From a virus, in IMG/VR virus record IMGVR_UViG_3300013099_000047, positions 1-36,532 of that record: 36,532 bases of DNA; one strand, written 5' to 3'. Of this stretch, positions 29,452-36,532 are shown one piece after another. A model generated the notes under the pieces. The model worked only from the letters and a program-made list of their open reading frames with translations, was not told the DNA's origin and searched no databases. The translations under genes were made by a program, and so were the position numbers. Position 1 is the first letter of the stretch. Every line of letters begins with the position of its first letter.

Positions 29452-29559
29452 ATGGCCGAAAACACAAAGAAGACCGAGACCAAAGAAGCACCCAAACCCA
29501 AAGAAGAGCAGGCCAGCTACCAGGCAGGCAACCTCAGCAAGATCAAGGAGCCGAAGTAG
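29452..29559 (+). CDS. 35-aa charged peptide coupled to the radical SAM gene
   Basis: AGGAG lies 7 bases before the ATG, inside the end of the radical SAM gene. The product is MAENTKKTETKEAPKPKEEQ plus 15 residues ending in SKIKEPK, with no Cys. Its position and size resemble a RiPP precursor, but the Lys/Glu/Pro composition gives no obvious core. It shares MAENT with the scaffold protein start, which may be coincidence. Confidence 0.5.
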   Translation: MAENTKKTETKEAPKPKEEQASYQAGNLSKIKEPK

Positions 29560-29562
29560 CGT

Positions 29563-31020
29563 GTGGACAGACCAACGACAAGACCGGCATTATGGATGTT
29601 CATCGCTGGATACCTTGGTATCGAGTTGCCGTTTACGGCCTTCTCGCCGGGTTTTAGCACACCATTCGATTTCGTAGCCGATGCGTTTTTCAATCCGCAA
29701 AAGGACATTGCGGCCTGGGCGAACCGCTCGGGCATAAAGACACTTGGCGCGTCAATCCTTGCGGCGCTCGAGTACCGATTCGCTGACAACCTGCAATCGC
29801 GGGTATTGAGCGGCTCGGAAGATCAGGCCAAGAATATGTATTCTTATTGGGCAAAGTTCTGCGACAGCTTCCTGGCCGACAGACTTGATGACAAGTCGGT
29901 AAAGCAGATGCTTACCAAGATCGGCGGCGGCAAGATGGAAATCCTATCGGCCTCGCAACGAAGGGTGAGAGGCCCGAAGGTTCACCGTCTTTATGAAGAT
30001 GAACTCGACGAGATTGACACCGAACTCGACGAAGCCGCGGCTGGCATGATTGCATCAAGCGACGAGCACCCAGGCAGGACGATCTACACTTCGACATGGC
30101 ACAAGGTCAACGGGGCCATGCAAAGGCTTATCGAGGCCTCGCCAGGCAACGGCGTGACGGTTCACCGGTGGGCTTTATGGGAGTCGATCCAGAACTGCGA
30201 CGAGGACAGGCACGGTTACGGGACGGGCTGCAAGACTTGCGGTCTTGCTCCGACGTGCCTTGATAAAGCCCGGCAGATCGACCCCAGAGCGAAGATCGGT
30301 ATCGCATCGAAGGCACGCGGCCTCTACCGCCTCGACGACGCTATCAAGGCCTATCGCAAGCTCGGCAAAGCAAGCTGGGGGGCTGAGTACCTGTGTCTAA
30401 GACCAAGCGTCAAAGGTGCTGTATACCCCGCGTTCGACGGAACCGTTCATTGCACGACAAAGCCGCCGGCGGCACTTAAGATATACCGGGCGATTGATTG
30501 GGGTCTTAATGTATTCGTCTGCCTCTGGGTGGGCGAAGACAAAAACGGCACGGCTTATGTGCTTGACACTTACCGCAGCGAGATCGGTACGATTCCGCAG
30601 CACATCAAGCACATCAAAGAACATAAATACCAGAATATCGCAGCGACTTACGTTGACCCGGCAGGACGCAACCGCAACGACCAGACCGGCAAGAGCAATA
30701 TAGACGTCTTCCGTGAGGCTGGCATCGAATGCCGCTTCACAATGACCAAGAGGCTGCGAAATGTCCAGAACGGCATCCGCCTGGTAGCAGACAGGCTTGA
30801 ACCCAACCAGGGCCCGCCGCGTCTCATGGTGGTACAGTCAGCGAACAATGCCGCTTTCATCAAGGCAATGCAAAGTTATTGTAACCGCAAAGTCAACGGG
30901 ATATTCATACCGGAGCCGCAAGATCCCCAAGAGTTTGAGCATATCCCAGACGCACTCAGATACTTCATAGTCAACCGCGAGACAACCAACGTGGTGGTCA
31001 AAGCATACGGAGCCAATTGA
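29563..31020 (+). CDS. terL: Terminase large subunit
   Basis: The 485-residue protein has a Walker A-like ANRSGIKT (53-60), a Walker B-like VHRLYEDELDE (140-150) and a RuvC-like nuclease with Asp312 (RAIDWGLN) and Asp365 (TYVDPAGRN). A Cys cluster (212, 223, 226, 232) lies between the two domains. It cuts and pumps DNA into the procapsid with the portal. The start is GTG, overlapping no upstream gene; it follows the 35-aa peptide by 3 bases. Confidence 0.9.
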   Translation: MDRPTTRPALWMFIAGYLGIELPFTAFSPGFSTPFDFVADAFFNPQKDIAAWANRSGIKTLGASILAALEYRFADNLQSRVLSGSEDQAKNMYSYWAKFCDSFLADRLDDKSVKQMLTKIGGGKMEILSASQRRVRGPKVHRLYEDELDEIDTELDEAAAGMIASSDEHPGRTIYTSTWHKVNGAMQRLIEASPGNGVTVHRWALWESIQNCDEDRHGYGTGCKTCGLAPTCLDKARQIDPRAKIGIASKARGLYRLDDAIKAYRKLGKASWGAEYLCLRPSVKGAVYPAFDGTVHCTTKPPAALKIYRAIDWGLNVFVCLWVGEDKNGTAYVLDTYRSEIGTIPQHIKHIKEHKYQNIAATYVDPAGRNRNDQTGKSNIDVFREAGIECRFTMTKRLRNVQNGIRLVADRLEPNQGPPRLMVVQSANNAAFIKAMQSYCNRKVNGIFIPEPQDPQEFEHIPDALRYFIVNRETTNVVVKAYGAN

Positions 31021-31021
31021 G

Positions 31022-32521
31022 ATGGCTGAGCCTACGACATTCGACCCGACAAGCAAATCCGCTCTTTACGACAAATATGCGCCCGGGTGGCAGCTTGCCA
31101 TCGACTTCTTTGAAATGGCAGAGCATGTGCTCCGCGATGGCACATACCTTGATCGATTCGGCGAAGGGTCCGACAAGGCGGAATCGGCTTCTCAATTTGA
31201 GTGGCGAAAGATAGCGTCATTCGCTATGGACATCTGCTCCGAATTGGTCGGTATTCGAGTCGGCAACATTTTCAGGACTAACCCTGTCAGGTCGTTTGAA
31301 AACTCGCCGTATGCCACCCAAATTAAAGGCTTCCTTTCCGATGTTGACGGGGGCGGAACGTCAATGAACACCTTTATGAAGCGGACTTTGGTTAAGTACT
31401 ACGTCAACGGCGTAGATATCGTCGTGGACAAAACAGGCCTGCTTTTCGAGCCTCAGAACCTCAAAGAAGAAGAAGAGGCAGGGGCCAGGCCTTATTTGAT
31501 GGCTCTCGGCCCTCTGCAGCGGCTTGATTGGGCGTGCGACTATTCAGGAAAATATAAATGGGTCCGGTACGATCTCGGGGAGAAGCCCCGAGAAGCCGAA
31601 GAGTCGGAGGCAGGTAGTCATCAATATTTGACGCTGTCAGAATCGTCTTGGACGCTGTACACATCAAGCGTTGACAATGAAGAAACCAGCGTCGTAGAGG
31701 TCCATGGTCCCATCGCTGGCGGAAATGTTCCTGTCATCCCGTTCTACTGGAGCGAGTCCATCAAGGCTGATGCCGTCAAGGTTCCGATTCCACTGCTTGA
31801 CCGACCTGCTCCAATCGCAAGAGCGATGTTGAATCTTGTGAGCCAGGGGCAGCTTGATATACTCATGTCGATCGGCATGATAGCAGTGTTCGGTGTCAAA
31901 GCCGACCAACTGCCAACCGAGGTCGGCCCGATGTGCTTTTTGGGCTTCGACGAAGGCTCGACACTCCAGCATGTCACCCCGGATGTGTCGCATATCGAAG
32001 AGAAGCGTAATTGGCTTGGCATGATGGGGACTCAAATTCTTCGCTTGGGCAAACTGACTGGTGTTACAGGCGAACTCATGGGACGGGCGTCGTCAGGCTT
32101 GCAGGTTGCGATTGAGCGAACCGACCTCGACAATGAAATGGCTGCGACTGCTGGCCAGGCTGAGCAGGTCGAAGAGGATATTATGAGACTGATGGTATCC
32201 CGGTCTGTTGGCAAAGAAGTGACAGCAGAAGAGCTTGGTTACAGCGTCGAATACAACAAAAAGTATATCTTGGTCGGCGTGAACAGCCTGCTTGAAGAGG
32301 CGAAGTTGTTTACCGAACTTGGGGTCAATAAGAAAGTGCCTGAGTTGATGCGAGTGATGCTTGACCGCTTCAAATCGGCAGTCATCAGGCCAAGCGACGA
32401 GAAGAACAAGCTGATCGACAAGGAAATCGCGGCTGCGGATTTCGAGGGTGAGTTCGACGTGCCTGGCTTGGGCGAAATAGCCGACGGCCAGCCCGATGAC
32501 CTGAGTGTTGAAGATGCCTGA
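31022..32521 (+). CDS. Portal protein
   Basis: The 499-residue protein follows the large terminase by one base. Its helical N-terminus, beta-rich wing with repeated aromatic strands, and long C-terminal helix (about 340-400, EQVEEDIMRLMVSRSVGKEV) match SPP1 gp6/HK97-type portals. The dodecameric ring is the DNA entry port and the nucleus for capsid assembly. The C-terminus is acidic and disordered. Confidence 0.75.
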   Translation: MAEPTTFDPTSKSALYDKYAPGWQLAIDFFEMAEHVLRDGTYLDRFGEGSDKAESASQFEWRKIASFAMDICSELVGIRVGNIFRTNPVRSFENSPYATQIKGFLSDVDGGGTSMNTFMKRTLVKYYVNGVDIVVDKTGLLFEPQNLKEEEEAGARPYLMALGPLQRLDWACDYSGKYKWVRYDLGEKPREAEESEAGSHQYLTLSESSWTLYTSSVDNEETSVVEVHGPIAGGNVPVIPFYWSESIKADAVKVPIPLLDRPAPIARAMLNLVSQGQLDILMSIGMIAVFGVKADQLPTEVGPMCFLGFDEGSTLQHVTPDVSHIEEKRNWLGMMGTQILRLGKLTGVTGELMGRASSGLQVAIERTDLDNEMAATAGQAEQVEEDIMRLMVSRSVGKEVTAEELGYSVEYNKKYILVGVNSLLEEAKLFTELGVNKKVPELMRVMLDRFKSAVIRPSDEKNKLIDKEIAAADFEGEFDVPGLGEIADGQPDDLSVEDA

Positions 32522-33404
32522 TAACATCCGCCAATCAGTAGCGACTGCCAGGCCCGTAGTTGATGGCATTGTCTGGCGTGACGACATGCACAGCATTATA
32601 TCCCGGTACGCAAAAACGCTGCTTTATACGAGCACGAAATCTACTGCCAGGCTTCGCAAGGAAGTCCTGACGTACTACACGAATGAGGTTATTAGGCAGG
32701 CCAATCTAACCGGGCTAAAGACAGCAGAGCCAATCCTTAAGGCCCTCGGATCACCCATAGAGGCAGTCAGAGGCAAAGCCCTTCGGCGACTGGCCACGTG
32801 GACGGCGAACAATGTCAAGGCGTTTCGGCAAGAGTTGAATCTTGCCAAGGTGGTGCTTGACGGTGAAACACAAGCCGCTTTCTTCCGGGCCACACGCGAT
32901 GATGTAGGCCGCAAGACGCTTGTAGACTCGCTGACTAAAGCCAACCGCGACGACATGGCTGCGATACGCAAAGCCAACAATCGAATCAGATCGGCCCGGA
33001 CGAAACTTGCCAAGGCTGAGAAAGTCGGCAACTCCGCGACGGTCAAGGCTGCAAGGCTGGAGATGACCAAGGCGCGGGCGGCACGCGCTACAAAATCAAT
33101 GCTTGGCCGATTCGAGGAGCAAATTCAAGCGGCCACCCGTGATTCTGTCAGGAGGCAGATAGCACGGTCAAGGAAAGCCGCTTTTGAGCAAGCTTACGGC
33201 GTCGGCGTCAAGCGGACATGGGTTGCCGTCAATGGTTCAGGTGCCTGCCCGCAATGTGACGAACGGCACGGGCTGATATGCCCGTCAGAGACAGGCGGAG
33301 AACCAGGCAGCGGGCAGACTTATTGCCAATCATCCTGCATGTGCCAGGCCGTACCTGAAAAGTATCTTGTGGGCAATCCGATCCCGGAGCCCATCGTTGC
33401 ATAA
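32514..33404 (+). CDS. MuF-like head morphogenesis protein
   Basis: From the ATG at 32514 the protein has 296 residues and overlaps the portal stop by 8 bases; a TTG upstream is possible but less likely. Residues 60-230 are helical and basic. The C-terminus (RTWVAVNGSGACPQCDERHG, then CQSSCMCQ) is the SPP1 gp7/Mu gpF minor head region with its Cys pairs. Such proteins are packaged at the portal vertex. Confidence 0.7.
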   Translation: MPDNIRQSVATARPVVDGIVWRDDMHSIISRYAKTLLYTSTKSTARLRKEVLTYYTNEVIRQANLTGLKTAEPILKALGSPIEAVRGKALRRLATWTANNVKAFRQELNLAKVVLDGETQAAFFRATRDDVGRKTLVDSLTKANRDDMAAIRKANNRIRSARTKLAKAEKVGNSATVKAARLEMTKARAARATKSMLGRFEEQIQAATRDSVRRQIARSRKAAFEQAYGVGVKRTWVAVNGSGACPQCDERHGLICPSETGGEPGSGQTYCQSSCMCQAVPEKYLVGNPIPEPIVA

Positions 33405-33438
33405 CCAGAGGCAGTGGCCTCACAGACGCCCTGTCGGG

Positions 33439-33459
33439 CAAAGGACGAATCATGGCAGA
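33439..33459. repeat. 21-bp leader repeat (copy 1)
   Basis: Contains the ribosome site and ATG plus the first codons of the gene at 33452; identical to 33813-33833. Confidence 0.85.
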
Positions 33460-33802
33460 TTTTAAAAAAGAACTTGACTGGGCAATTAAATCCCTTGGCC
33501 TGTCGGACTGGGAATTTGAGCTCGAATATCAAAACAGAGGCAAAAGACCGCCATGGACTGGCGAAATAGAGGACGATGTCGATGGATGCTGTAAGCCTGT
33601 GGCGAGGTACAAAACCGCTTACATGTGGATTGACCCGGAAGGCGATAATCCCATCAAAGTATTATTCTACGAAATGATTCGAGTGGTGATGACTGATATC
33701 GGTGTTGATCAAAACGAACACAATTGCCACCAGGAGTTTTCTTGGAATATGATGTCGCAGATTATGGTAATTGCATATTCAGCAGACGTAGCCACACAAT
33801 AG
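33452..33802 (+). CDS. Metallopeptidase-fold-like phage protein with degenerate active site
   Basis: The 116-residue protein runs from SDWEFELEYQNRG through RYKTAYMWIDPEGDN to KVLFYEMIRVVMTDIGVDQN. This order (W-x-f-e-l-x strand, an r-x-A-x-I-x-i-d-P strand, then the spot for HExxH) matches small phage metallopeptidase-like proteins, but the motif reads YEMIR, so both His are missing. It is probably inactive and structural, or a remnant. Shares a 21-base leader with the scaffold gene. Confidence 0.45.
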   Translation: MADFKKELDWAIKSLGLSDWEFELEYQNRGKRPPWTGEIEDDVDGCCKPVARYKTAYMWIDPEGDNPIKVLFYEMIRVVMTDIGVDQNEHNCHQEFSWNMMSQIMVIAYSADVATQ

Positions 33803-33812
33803 GGCAGAAGCC

Positions 33813-33833
33813 CAAAGGACGAATCATGGCAGA
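33813..33833. repeat. 21-bp leader repeat (copy 2)
   Basis: Identical to 33439-33459 and placed the same way at the scaffold gene, AAAGGA and ATGGCAGA included. Two neighbouring genes thus share one initiation cassette. Confidence 0.85.
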
Positions 33834-34548
33834 AAACACAACAACCGAGACGACTACCGACGATACGCAAACTGCTGACACCGTTCCGATGGATAAGCAT
33901 CGAGCAACAATCGCAGAGTCAAAAAAGTACCGCTTACAACGACAGGATGAAGAGGCCAAGAACGCCGAATTGCAAGCGAAGCTCGACGAGTACAAGACCC
34001 GCGAGAACGATGCCGCAAACGCGGACCTCGAAGCCAAAGGCGAGTTTGAAAAGCTCAAAGAATCGATAACGACGAAATTCAACGAAGACCTTGCCGCTCA
34101 CAAGGCAACCATCGATTTGCAGGCAGCAGTAATACAGGATATGGCAGTCAAAAAGGAGCTACTTAGCCTGTTGGCTGATGCCAACGTCACAGGCGTCGAA
34201 TCGGCACTGCGATTGATACAGAACCCATCAGGACGACGGGCTGTGGCAGAACTCAAAGACGGCAATGTTGTAACGTCGATCGTAGACGCTGCTGGCAACC
34301 CCGTGTTTGCCTCTGGAGATGGCGCGAACCCAATGGCACTAAAAGAGTTTGTTGACGGGTGGCTCGCGACTGACGACGGCAAACGATACCTGCCACCCTC
34401 CGGGGACTCAGGCAGCGGTGGTCGGCAGGGCGGCGGGAAAGCAGACGCGAAAATGACTCAGAAATACTTCATAGGCAATCCGATCGAGGCTGTGAATTAC
34501 ATTCGAGAACATGGAAAAGATGCTATATCAAAATTACCGAAAGAATGA
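33826..34548 (+). CDS. Scaffold protein
   Basis: Starting at MAENTTTETTTDD behind AAAGGA, the 240-residue protein has a Thr-rich N-terminus, a long charged coiled coil (about 25-90), an Asp/Gly-rich middle and a Gly-rich C-terminal hinge (GDSGSGGRQGGG) before a final basic helix. This is the usual scaffold/assembly protein upstream of the capsid gene in siphophages. No protease is fused. Confidence 0.7.
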   Translation: MAENTTTETTTDDTQTADTVPMDKHRATIAESKKYRLQRQDEEAKNAELQAKLDEYKTRENDAANADLEAKGEFEKLKESITTKFNEDLAAHKATIDLQAAVIQDMAVKKELLSLLADANVTGVESALRLIQNPSGRRAVAELKDGNVVTSIVDAAGNPVFASGDGANPMALKEFVDGWLATDDGKRYLPPSGDSGSGGRQGGGKADAKMTQKYFIGNPIEAVNYIREHGKDAISKLPKE

Positions 34549-34610
34549 GGCAGTCGTCTCGCAGATAGGCCAGAAGGTCATAACATTAACTTTTTTCTTA
34601 GGAGTCTATC

Positions 34611-35648
34611 ATGTCAGACGCACTATCAGCACGCAGTGACGCAACGATACCAGAAATCCTCGACAGCATTCGTTACCTCGGGGTAGCCGAGAAACTCGAC
34701 ATCTTCAACGCTGCAACCGGAGGGGCCATTGTTCTTGAGTCGCGCCCTGCCCAGCTTGCCGCTTCTGGAGGCGAGTTTACCAAAATGAACCGGTTTAAAG
34801 AGATTTCAAGCCTTGTCAATCATATGGATGAGGCGAATCCGACCGGAGCAATCGATACGCTCAAACAAGAGCAAGCGGCTGGCTCGACGGTATACCAAGC
34901 CCAAAGGATTGGCCCCGTAGCACTCAATAGTGACTACGCAATTACAGGCCAGGCAACCCCAGACCAGTGTGTCGCTAACCTGGCGACTCAGTTTGCTGAA
35001 CAGCAGCTCGTGACGATCAGAGACAACCTGCTTGCTGCTGGAGTTGCGGCAATTGCGGCGATGGATACGCCCAGTGCGGATTACCACATCCTTGACGTTG
35101 CCAGGGGCAAGGTTACTGGCGCGGCTGTGACAGCAACATTCTCCTACCTGAATACGCTTAGGGCAAAGATGGGCGATCGGTTGAGCGACATAAAGACCTG
35201 GGTCATGCCGTCTGCTGTGTACAAGGACTTGATCGGTGACTCTCTTGCCAACTACAAGGTTGACCAAATCGCTGGTACTCATTTGTATCGGGAGATCGAT
35301 GCGTTATTCGGTGGCAACCTGGTTGTGGTTGACAGTCCAAGCCTGACCGAGGCGCTTACCAGTTCGTATCCCACTGAATACTTCGTACTAGGCCTTGGCA
35401 AGAACGCATTGCGGGCAACCATCCTGCACGATTCGCCTGTGAAACAGGCTGTCACACTCGACACCGAAGTTGATAGCGAGATGTATCGTTCTAACTTCTA
35501 CGTCGAGTACGCAATTGCTGGAATGAAGTATGATCAGAATCCAGCGAACCCGACCAATGCCGAGTTGGCGACCACTGCCAACTGGGACGAAGACCTTGAC
35601 GATCATCGCCAGTGCCCAATCGTCATGGGTGTGTTCAACGCTGCATAA
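34611..35648 (+). CDS. Major capsid protein (HK97-fold)
   Basis: The 345-residue protein follows the scaffold after TTAGGAG. It has an N-terminal arm of about 40 residues, a P-domain-like helix (about 112-140, ANLATQFAEQQLVTIRDNLL), a conserved TWVMPSAVYKDLI strand-helix and a C-terminal A-domain strand pair (MYRSNFYVEYAIAGMKY). The length and order fit HK97-type coat proteins of the E/P22 subgroup. Abundant Ala/Thr/Asp composition suits a shell protein. Confidence 0.8.
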   Translation: MSDALSARSDATIPEILDSIRYLGVAEKLDIFNAATGGAIVLESRPAQLAASGGEFTKMNRFKEISSLVNHMDEANPTGAIDTLKQEQAAGSTVYQAQRIGPVALNSDYAITGQATPDQCVANLATQFAEQQLVTIRDNLLAAGVAAIAAMDTPSADYHILDVARGKVTGAAVTATFSYLNTLRAKMGDRLSDIKTWVMPSAVYKDLIGDSLANYKVDQIAGTHLYREIDALFGGNLVVVDSPSLTEALTSSYPTEYFVLGLGKNALRATILHDSPVKQAVTLDTEVDSEMYRSNFYVEYAIAGMKYDQNPANPTNAELATTANWDEDLDDHRQCPIVMGVFNAA

Positions 35649-35708
35649 GAATCCTTTCTGCCCTCGGGGTGAGTGGGCTTGTCTTGCTTGCCCCGGTGGT
35701 TTAATAGA

Positions 35709-36362
35709 ATGAAACTAAATAACGCGATCTTGATTGTTGGTAATGGCCCGTCTGTTGATCAGATGCCTAGGAAATTCTGGCAAGATTGGCAAGGGCGAAT
35801 CATCGGCACGAATCGTAGCCTGGTTGTCAAGGCATTACAGGGTGTTGATGTCGAGGCGGTTGTCATCCGCGATCGGTCAACGCAGTTGTGGGTAGACCAG
35901 TCGCTAGGCTCGAAGTACAAGACGCTGTGGAAGTCGTCTGATGCCCACAGGGTCATCACGGAATCAGCCAGGAATCTTCCGTTCGACGAGATGTTGACGT
36001 TTGTCGCCGGTTGGCAGGTTTCGCCGCCAGACACATCGAGAAGCAAGCCTGTAACAAAGGTGATGAAATCCGGAAGTGTAGTACTTGCAGCCGCCAACTG
36101 GGCATGGTGTTGCGGTGTCCGAGAGATTTACCTTATCGGCGTGGACTACCACGGTGGTCATGCAAAGATGATTCCTCCATTCGACGCCGATACTCGTGGC
36201 TCAGGCGGTTGTTTGCCAGAGCATAAGCATGTAATTGAAAAAGAATTCAGCGAGGCCGTTGCTGCGGTTGAGTATCGCTGTGGTTCGCTGGTAAACTTAT
36301 CGCAGAACAGCCAATTGAGGGCAGTTCCGCACAGCAGAAAGGATGCATCATGGATATTGTAG
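35709..36362 (+). CDS. DUF115/MptE-like protein, possible glycan-linked
   Basis: The 217-residue protein begins MKLNNAILIVGNGPSVDQM. GNGPS is the family signature of DUF115 (6-hydroxymethylpterin diphosphokinase MptE-like), and later SGSVVLAAANWAWCCGVREI with YLIGVDYHGG fits its C-terminal fold. Bacterial members include flagellin glycosylation (Maf-type) proteins, and phage copies often lie near capsid genes. With the KpsC/S-like gene downstream it may form a virion-glycosylation pair. The ribosome site is weak. Confidence 0.65.
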   Translation: MKLNNAILIVGNGPSVDQMPRKFWQDWQGRIIGTNRSLVVKALQGVDVEAVVIRDRSTQLWVDQSLGSKYKTLWKSSDAHRVITESARNLPFDEMLTFVAGWQVSPPDTSRSKPVTKVMKSGSVVLAAANWAWCCGVREIYLIGVDYHGGHAKMIPPFDADTRGSGGCLPEHKHVIEKEFSEAVAAVEYRCGSLVNLSQNSQLRAVPHSRKDASWIL

Positions 36363-36532
36363 CACTAGCACCGACAAGTAATTCTCAGTTCAGGCGAGAG
36401 AAAAAATGGGAGAAACTTATGGAAATATTAAATTTCCCTGAAGTTTCTACGCTCGGAGCATACAAAGGTGGCGTCTTATTGCGAAAGCCAGCAGAGATTA
36501 TCGTCTCTGACACCCGCCCTGTTTTTGTCCAA
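36350..36532 (+). CDS. Head protein with C-terminal E3-binding-like domain (5' part)
   Basis: This is the 5' end of the gene whose remainder lies at 1-477. The ATG at 36350 follows a good AAAGGA site at 6-base spacing and overlaps the end of the preceding DUF115-like gene. The first 20 codons (MDIVALAPTSNSQFRREKKW) are read before the circular junction, and the frame then runs unbroken into base 1. The joined protein is 178 residues. A start at base 10 would drop these residues and is less likely. Confidence 0.85.
   Translation, partial: MDIVALAPTSNSQFRREKKWEKLMEILNFPEVSTLGAYKGGVLLRKPAEIIVSDTRPVFVQ
36410..36532. repeat. Direct terminal overlap (right copy)
   Basis: Second copy of the 123-bp sequence at bases 1-123, with no mismatch. 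It lies inside the 5' part of the gene that begins at 36350 and continues at base 1. Confidence 0.93.

Noticed and set aside
29445-29657. 70-codon frame overlapping the radical SAM stop and the terminase start
   Set aside because: It overlaps both the 35-residue peptide and about 95 bases of the large terminase gene, and its start has only 0-base spacing from the ribosome site. The other frame is better placed.
35649-35708. Terminator after the major capsid gene
   Set aside because: GGGG and GCCCC could pair across a long loop, but the stem is short and interrupted and the T-run is only three bases.

Overview
The window is an essentially complete genome of a tailed, siphovirus-like double-stranded DNA phage. 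Bases 1-123 recur exactly at 36410-36532, so the contig closes into a circle of about 36,409 bp and one gene runs across the junction. The packed operons with 4-base ATGA/GTGA overlaps, AGGAG/AAAGGA ribosome sites and sigma70-like promoters indicate a bacterial host. I cannot name the host: there is no integrase, attachment site or complete canonical tRNA to anchor it.

Layout. The late operon runs rightward from about 27.79 kb, across the contig end, to about 12.85 kb. Its order is: sigma-region-4-like regulator, small terminase, a radical SAM/SPASM enzyme with a 35-residue peptide, large terminase, portal, MuF-like protein, scaffold, major capsid, a DUF115-like protein, a head protein with an E3-binding-like domain (spanning the junction), a KpsC/S-like glycan protein, head-tail and tail proteins, tape measure, baseplate/fiber genes, and two membrane proteins that may act in lysis. 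At 12.99-14.33 kb lies a moron-like unit with its own promoter, terminators, a DUF6948-like protein, a Gly/Ser/Tyr-only protein and a two-helix membrane protein. It is followed by 576 bp of apparently non-coding, inverted-repeat-rich DNA containing a tRNA-like fold.

The early operon (about 14.77-24.17 kb, rightward) carries small unknown genes, an XRE regulator, a Gp157-like protein, an ERF annealing protein, an SSB-like protein, a DUF1064-type nuclease, a DEAD/H helicase, a Toprim primase and a DNA methyltransferase. A leftward accessory operon (27.58 to 24.15 kb) converges on it. That operon holds two paralogous GGTFx-repeat beta-helix proteins, an excisionase-like HTH protein, and a second copy of the DUF6948-like plus Gly/Tyr-rich gene pair. 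Four of its genes share a leader containing the palindrome GCCAATAATGGC.

Most unusual points: a SPASM-type radical SAM enzyme inside the packaging module; the twice-occurring DUF6948-like/Gly-Tyr-rich pair; the shared palindromic leaders, with a fifth copy beside the XRE gene; two tail-fiber genes with an identical 96-residue N-terminal domain; and pseudoknot-like RNAs flanking the moron unit. All functional calls come from reading motifs by eye; no database search was run.
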